Assembly: GCA_036583965.1 (NCBI GenBank)
Contig: JAZBQD010000034.1
Coordinates: 806,001-870,000, forward strand
DNA length: 64,000 nt
DNA from: Prunella strophiata
Taxonomy: Eukaryota > Chordata > Aves > Passeriformes > Prunellidae
Direction of reading: 5' to 3'
Shown here one piece after another: positions 60,801-64,000 of the stretch; within the stretch, counting starts at the first letter, position 1; the number at the start of each line of letters is the position of its first letter. Position numbers and translations under genes: made by a program. The notes beneath the pieces were generated by a model that did not search any database, was not told the DNA's origin, and saw nothing but the letters and a program-made list of their open reading frames with translations.

Positions 60801-63160
60801 AGGCACAGCCACCAGAGCCACAGGCACTGCTGTGGCACTGAGAAGAGCTGGGGGTTGTATCTAAAATATTTTCAGGTGGCAGAGACTGCTCCAAATTATT
60901 TCAAAACCTTGATTACACTTCGTAAGTTAAAAATAATATTTAAAACTGGAGTTAGCAAACAAAAAACCCTCACACTTTTTTACCAAAGAAATTATTAGGA
61001 AGCTCTTAGTAAGAGAAGGTCCAAAAGGCCTTTAAGCTTAATCCTAACCTTAAATGATTCAATCAAATTTGCCCATTTTTAATGAACTGTAATTGAAATT
61101 GTAACACAGAGCATGAAGTAGCTCATTTTCCAACACAAAGTGCAGCAGGATCTCTGGCAGAGATTTGGACATGGAACTGCCAAGAACTTCCCTGGCCCAG
61201 GCTAAGGCAGCCCTGGTTCACAGAGGGCAGGGTGGAAATGCCTTTGTTATATTAGTGCATTCTGGATAACTCAAATCTTCTGGTATGTAACAGCCTTCAA
61301 ATCCAGCCTCTGAATCCTTCAAACATGGCACAGCCTGGCTGAGCTGCTGGGAAGGCATGGTGAGGAAAGGCACTGCTGAGGAATTTCATGTCTGGACAGA
61401 ACTGCCAAGTGAAATTGAAAATACCACTGGAAAAAGGCACAGGATGTGCCACATTTAACACAGCAACTGATCTTGAGACAAAGACCTCAAACAGCAAATG
61501 GGCTTTGCTTTTCCATGAAAATATTCCAGTGTAGTTGTGTGCTCAAAGTCACCAGGAGCCAGCAAGAGGACGCTACTCACTGAGAGACAGCAGAAAGGGC
61601 CTGGAGCAGAGCTCCAGAGCAGAAAGGGCACTGACCTTGATGGTCCTGTCCCCCGAGGCTGACACGATGTACTTGTCGTCGAAGTCCACCACGTTGACGG
61701 CGGCGCGGTGTCCCACCAGGACACGGCGCAGGGTGATGTCCGTGGGGGAGGCCATGTCCCACACGGCAATGGACCTGTCCTTGGAGCACGTCACCATCAG
61801 CCCATTGCTGAACCTCAGGTGGAGCACAGCCTCGTTGTGGTGGATCAGCGTGTTCAGAACCTCCCCCGTATTTACATCCCAGACTCTGTGGGAGAGAAGA
61901 GTGTCATCCCAAGGGAAGGGATGGCTCTGCAGGGTGACAACAGGCACAAGCCTGCCCCGGTCTCCACAGGAGAGCTCTGGCTGGCTAACTGCTGGCAGGG
62001 CTCCATGTGTACTCAACACCCTCTCAATAAGAGTCACAACTGCAACGTGTCAGAGAGCACTAAAAGAAACCCTAATTGAAGAAATTATTGCACAGCTGGC
62101 CATCAGCCACTCCAAAACTTCATGATATGCCTTGAATCCCTCAGGTCATATTCCTTCAAAATTCCTAATGCTAAAAGAACAAAACAGATTTTGAAGAAAA
62201 ATTATTTAATAGGATCCTTTGCCAAGTATGAGTATTTTGCTTCTCGAATACAAATATCACATTAATCTTAGGGATATTTTCTGATATTTAGAGATTATTG
62301 AAAATATTCCCAGCCCTGATACTCAAATTATTTTTGTACAAGAACTTAACACTCACCTCACTGTAGAATCTGAAGATCCAGTTACAATAACTCTTTCATC
62401 ATATTGCAGACAAAGAACTGAGCCAGTATGTCCCGTCAATACTTTCAAACATTCCAAGCTTGTTTTGTCCCAAATCTGTTAGAAACAAGAAGGGTAAATG
62501 GCTTATCAACATCAAGAACATGGATCCGACACTTGAACGTTGTCACAGCTGTGAAGAAAGGAGGAAAACCAGACCCCAGGAAGGGTGAGTCTGTCCCATC
62601 AGTGGGCCTTGTCCCTCCCTTTAGCTTTAGAAAGTCTTGATGCAAGTTTTTGAGAGAACAGTGAAAAATAACCAAGCACCATGAAGAGATCAAATCCTGC
62701 CTGGCCAAAGAAGTGCCCGGGAGGATGAGCAAGGAAGTGAAGTCCTGGCAATGAAACAGCCACAGCCAAGGCCAGTGACACACAGAGACCTCTCCCCTCC
62801 TGGGGGAACACTGATTTCAGGGCAATCTTTGTAGTTAATGGCTGTGACCCCAGGCAGTGCCCCAGGCTTCCAGAGCAAAATGCAGGTGAGGACTTTGCCA
62901 GGCTCAGACATCCCACCCTCACCAACCAGACACTGTCCCATGAAGAGACACCCAGAAGCACAGGCAATTTCCAGGGCAGAACCCTCCTCACAGCCAGGGC
63001 AAGGACAAAGGGAAGTGCTCACCTTAATGGAGTTATCTCGTAGGCCACTGATGATCTTCTCATCATCATACTGTAAACAGTAGACCCCTTTGCTGTTCTC
63101 AGAGCGGCACTGGATCCTTTGCAAGTTGTGCCTCCCACACCTCCAGTTGGATTCTATAGT
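57674..63160 (-). CDS. FBXW11: FBXW11 (beta-TrCP2), C-terminal 325 residues, seven coding exons
   Basis: Substrate-recognition subunit of the SCF (SKP1-CUL1-F-box) E3 ubiquitin ligase. The family binds doubly phosphorylated DSGxxS degrons in proteins such as beta-catenin and IkappaB and directs them to the proteasome. Joining 63160-63023, 62475-62357, 61885-61636, 60625-60507, 59987-59877, 59346-59268 and 57835-57674 gives an uninterrupted frame of 325 codons plus TAA, with GT/AG at every internal junction. The product is seven WD40 repeats and a short tail. Paralogue choice: FQIISSS, VWSTST and the tail [15 protein letters not shown] match FBXW11, whereas BTRC has a different tail (NDPAAQ...) from family knowledge. 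Residues known in beta-TrCP1 to hold the phosphodegron are present: Tyr in GVYCLQ, Arg in GLRDN, Lys in CSKDRS, Asn in AVNVV, Arg/Ala in KRGIA, Leu/Arg in LVRCI. The N-terminal dimerisation domain, F-box and start codon lie off the right edge. Confidence 0.97.
59268..59346 (-). CDS. FBXW11: FBXW11 coding exon: WD6 end and linker to WD7
   Basis: 79 nt: one base completing the split Gly codon, then 26 codons from [10 protein letters not shown] to CLRTLV. The acceptor is cttttag ending at 59347 and the donor gtaagt starts at 59267. It encodes the blade 6 Trp-Asp and the family's acidic-proline linker ([10 protein letters not shown]) that leads into blade 7. It is the smallest exon and was placed by phase between WD6 and WD7. 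Confidence 0.95.
59877..59987 (-). CDS. FBXW11: FBXW11 coding exon: WD repeat 6
   Basis: 111 nt: one base finishing the split Arg codon, 36 codons from [10 protein letters not shown] to VSGAYD, and two bases of a split Gly codon. The acceptor is ccccag ending at 59988 and the donor gtaggt starts at 59876. It holds [13 protein letters not shown], in which Leu and Arg correspond to degron-binding residues of beta-TrCP1. The intron again falls just before the Trp-Asp pair of the blade. Confidence 0.95.
60507..60625 (-). CDS. FBXW11: FBXW11 coding exon: WD repeat 5
   Basis: 119 nt, 39 codons plus two bases of a split Arg. It begins [10 protein letters not shown] and ends GSSDNTI plus AG. The acceptor AG is at 60626-60627 (tccccag) and the donor gtgggt starts at 60506. 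It contains the [11 protein letters not shown] segment, whose Arg and Ala line the phosphodegron pocket in beta-TrCP1. The Ser in VWSTST favours FBXW11; BTRC has Asn there. GC content and CpG density are higher than in the neighbouring exons. Confidence 0.96.
61636..61885 (-). CDS. FBXW11: FBXW11 coding exon: WD repeats 3 and 4
   Basis: 250 nt. The first base completes the split Arg codon (AG plus A), then 83 codons run from [10 protein letters not shown] to SGDRTIK. The acceptor is cacag ending at 61886 and the donor gtcagt starts at 61635. It is the largest coding exon here and the only one holding two complete propeller blades. The known degron contacts Lys (TCSKDRS) and Asn (AAVNVVDF) are intact. 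The sequence reads MASPTDIT, with Pro where the human FBXW11 remembered here has Ala and BTRC has Pro; the rest of the gene is clearly FBXW11, so I read this as lineage variation. Confidence 0.96.
62357..62475 (-). CDS. FBXW11: FBXW11 coding exon: end of WD1 and WD repeat 2
   Basis: 119 nt, 39 codons plus two bases of a split Arg codon. It begins [10 protein letters not shown] and ends GSSDSTV plus AG of the Arg codon. The acceptor AG is at 62476-62477 (ctaacag) and the donor is gtgagt at 62356. It completes the Trp-Asp of blade 1 and encodes WD repeat 2 up to the strand before its own Trp-Asp. The Ser of GSSDS corresponds to a degron-contact residue in beta-TrCP1. No long open frame covers this exon because intronic stops flank it closely; it was found from the phase of its neighbours. 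Confidence 0.95.
63023..63160 (-). CDS. FBXW11: FBXW11 coding exon: WD repeat 1 (residues 1-46 of the visible part)
   Basis: 138 nt, phase 0 at both ends, 46 codons starting [10 protein letters not shown] and ending LRDNSIK. The acceptor AG is at 63161-63162 and the donor GT at 63021-63022 (ATTAAG then gtgagc). It covers the entry to the propeller and most of WD repeat 1, including the degron-binding Tyr (GVYCLQ) and Arg (GLRDN). The preceding exon, expected to end near the IIQDIE region of the linker, is not found between 63161 and 64000, so at least 840 bp of the upstream intron is in the window. Confidence 0.96.
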
Positions 63161-64000
63161 CTGACCAGAGGGCAAAAACAGGAGTTGGGCCTCAGGCTGC
63201 AGCAGGACTGTCCCACACCCCCCAGCTTCCCACTTTGACACACACCATCCTTGAATCTGAATGACATAAAACAAATCTCTTCTCCTGCTCCCACTAAAGA
63301 CACACAAACCACAATGAATTACCATTAGCACTTCTGTAATGTATCATGACAAAAGCTGTGTTTATAGAGGAAATCATGGTCAACCAGCCTTAATGAGAAT
63401 TTCACAAGGAGCCATTAGAGAGAAACATTCCAGAACCATTTCCCCCTACATTTATGAGACCAACCAACAAAAGCTACAAAGATGATACCAGGAGCTCACA
63501 TGGTGCCTTGTCTAGCCTCACCTGGGTGACCAACATTACAGAACTGCTGATTCCAGCAGATGGGTGAAGGGATTTCCTGGGTCTTCCCTTCCCCTACTAA
63601 GCCATATCACCCATTAACTGTACTTACACACCTTGGAAAGAGGTGTTGAGATATGAAACTCGCCTGAAAGTACCTAAAATCCTGATAAAAATAAAGCTCA
63701 ACAGGAACTATAAGGTTTCAAATAACCCAAACTTCCTTTCCTCCCCCCACCTGAAATCTGTGGAAGAGTAATTTTCAACATTTTCATTCGGAGAGGTATT
63801 TTTAAGGAGAGAGACCTGACACACCTTAAAAAGCTGCAAACTATTTCACAGCAGAACCAGCATGATTTTCAGGTCTTAATCAGCTTTACTCCTTGTTGTG
63901 GAAAATCGATGCTGGATTCAGAGAAGTGTGGGGTTTTGGACAGGAAGATCCTAACACAACCATAAGAGAATGTGTGCCCAGAACTCCAGGCCAACACCTG
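63161..64000 (-). other. FBXW11 intron, partial (runs off the right edge)
   Basis: Sequence upstream of the WD1 exon on the minus strand. I looked for the linker exon that should precede TIESNW and did not find it, so this is intron. Pyrimidine-rich sequence precedes the acceptor at 63161. No other feature was recognised. Confidence 0.75.

Larger units (their letters stand above)
57836..62356 (-). other. FBXW11 introns between the WD-repeat exons
   Basis: Introns 62356-61886, 61635-60626, 60506-59988, 59876-59347 and 59267-57836, with lengths 471, 1010, 519, 530 and 1432 bp. All have GT/AG borders. No repeat of recognisable family, RNA gene or extra coding exon was seen in them. The next intron upstream, 63022-62476 (547 bp), is likewise plain. 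Confidence 0.85.

Noticed and set aside
1..64000. tRNA, rRNA or snRNA genes
   Set aside because: No cloverleaf with A and B boxes and no rRNA or snRNA core sequence was noticed; a covariance-model search would be needed to exclude diverged copies.

Overview
This window looks like bird nuclear DNA. It carries many 5'-truncated CR1 LINE fragments, several of them ending in the avian CR1 tail (variants of ATTCTATGATTCT). It also has GC-rich minisatellites, a CpG island and the vertebrate multi-exon gene FBXW11. A songbird is plausible from the CR1 style, but that is inference. There are no bacterial or organellar features.

The only protein-coding gene I can support is FBXW11 (beta-TrCP2), on the minus strand from about 63160 down to 52330. 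Seven coding exons were resolved to the base by splice sites and reading phase: 63023-63160, 62357-62475, 61636-61885, 60507-60625, 59877-59987, 59268-59346 and 57674-57835. They encode the last 325 residues, the whole seven-bladed WD40 propeller that reads phosphodegrons for the SCF E3 ubiquitin ligase. The F-box, the dimerisation domain and the start codon lie beyond the right edge. The stop codon is followed by 27 nt of 3' UTR, then a 3'-UTR intron, then a terminal 3'-UTR exon (54660 to about 52330) ending at an AATAAA signal.

The left 52 kb is non-coding as far as I can see. By known vertebrate gene order it would be the FGF18 side of FBXW11, but no FGF18 exon is visible. It holds CR1 fragments at about 8.9, 11.3, 15.9, 17.8, 22.0, 24.3, 25.1, 26.1, 32.3, 35.5, 40.1, 43.0, 46.0, 47.1 and 50.6 kb. 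It also holds two large minisatellites: a 13-bp unit over about 1.17 kb at 18.8-20.0 kb, and a 10-bp unit over about 2.7 kb at 32.7-35.5 kb. Smaller arrays are a 30-bp unit at 43.8 kb, a 51-bp unit at 48.7 kb, and simple repeats at 4.2, 21.8, 29.2, 32.2 and 41.6 kb. A CpG island occupies 48.23-49.75 kb.

The most unusual observations are structural. Some near-identical CR1 pieces lie tens of kb apart and lack the 3' end that normal retrotransposition always copies. One locus (32.3-32.7 kb) reads like a spliced copy of the 24.3-25.1 kb locus with an inverted join at a short shared sequence. The 2.7-kb minisatellite grew directly beside that join and is closed on its other side by an opposite-strand CR1 piece. 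I found no convincing new gene system.
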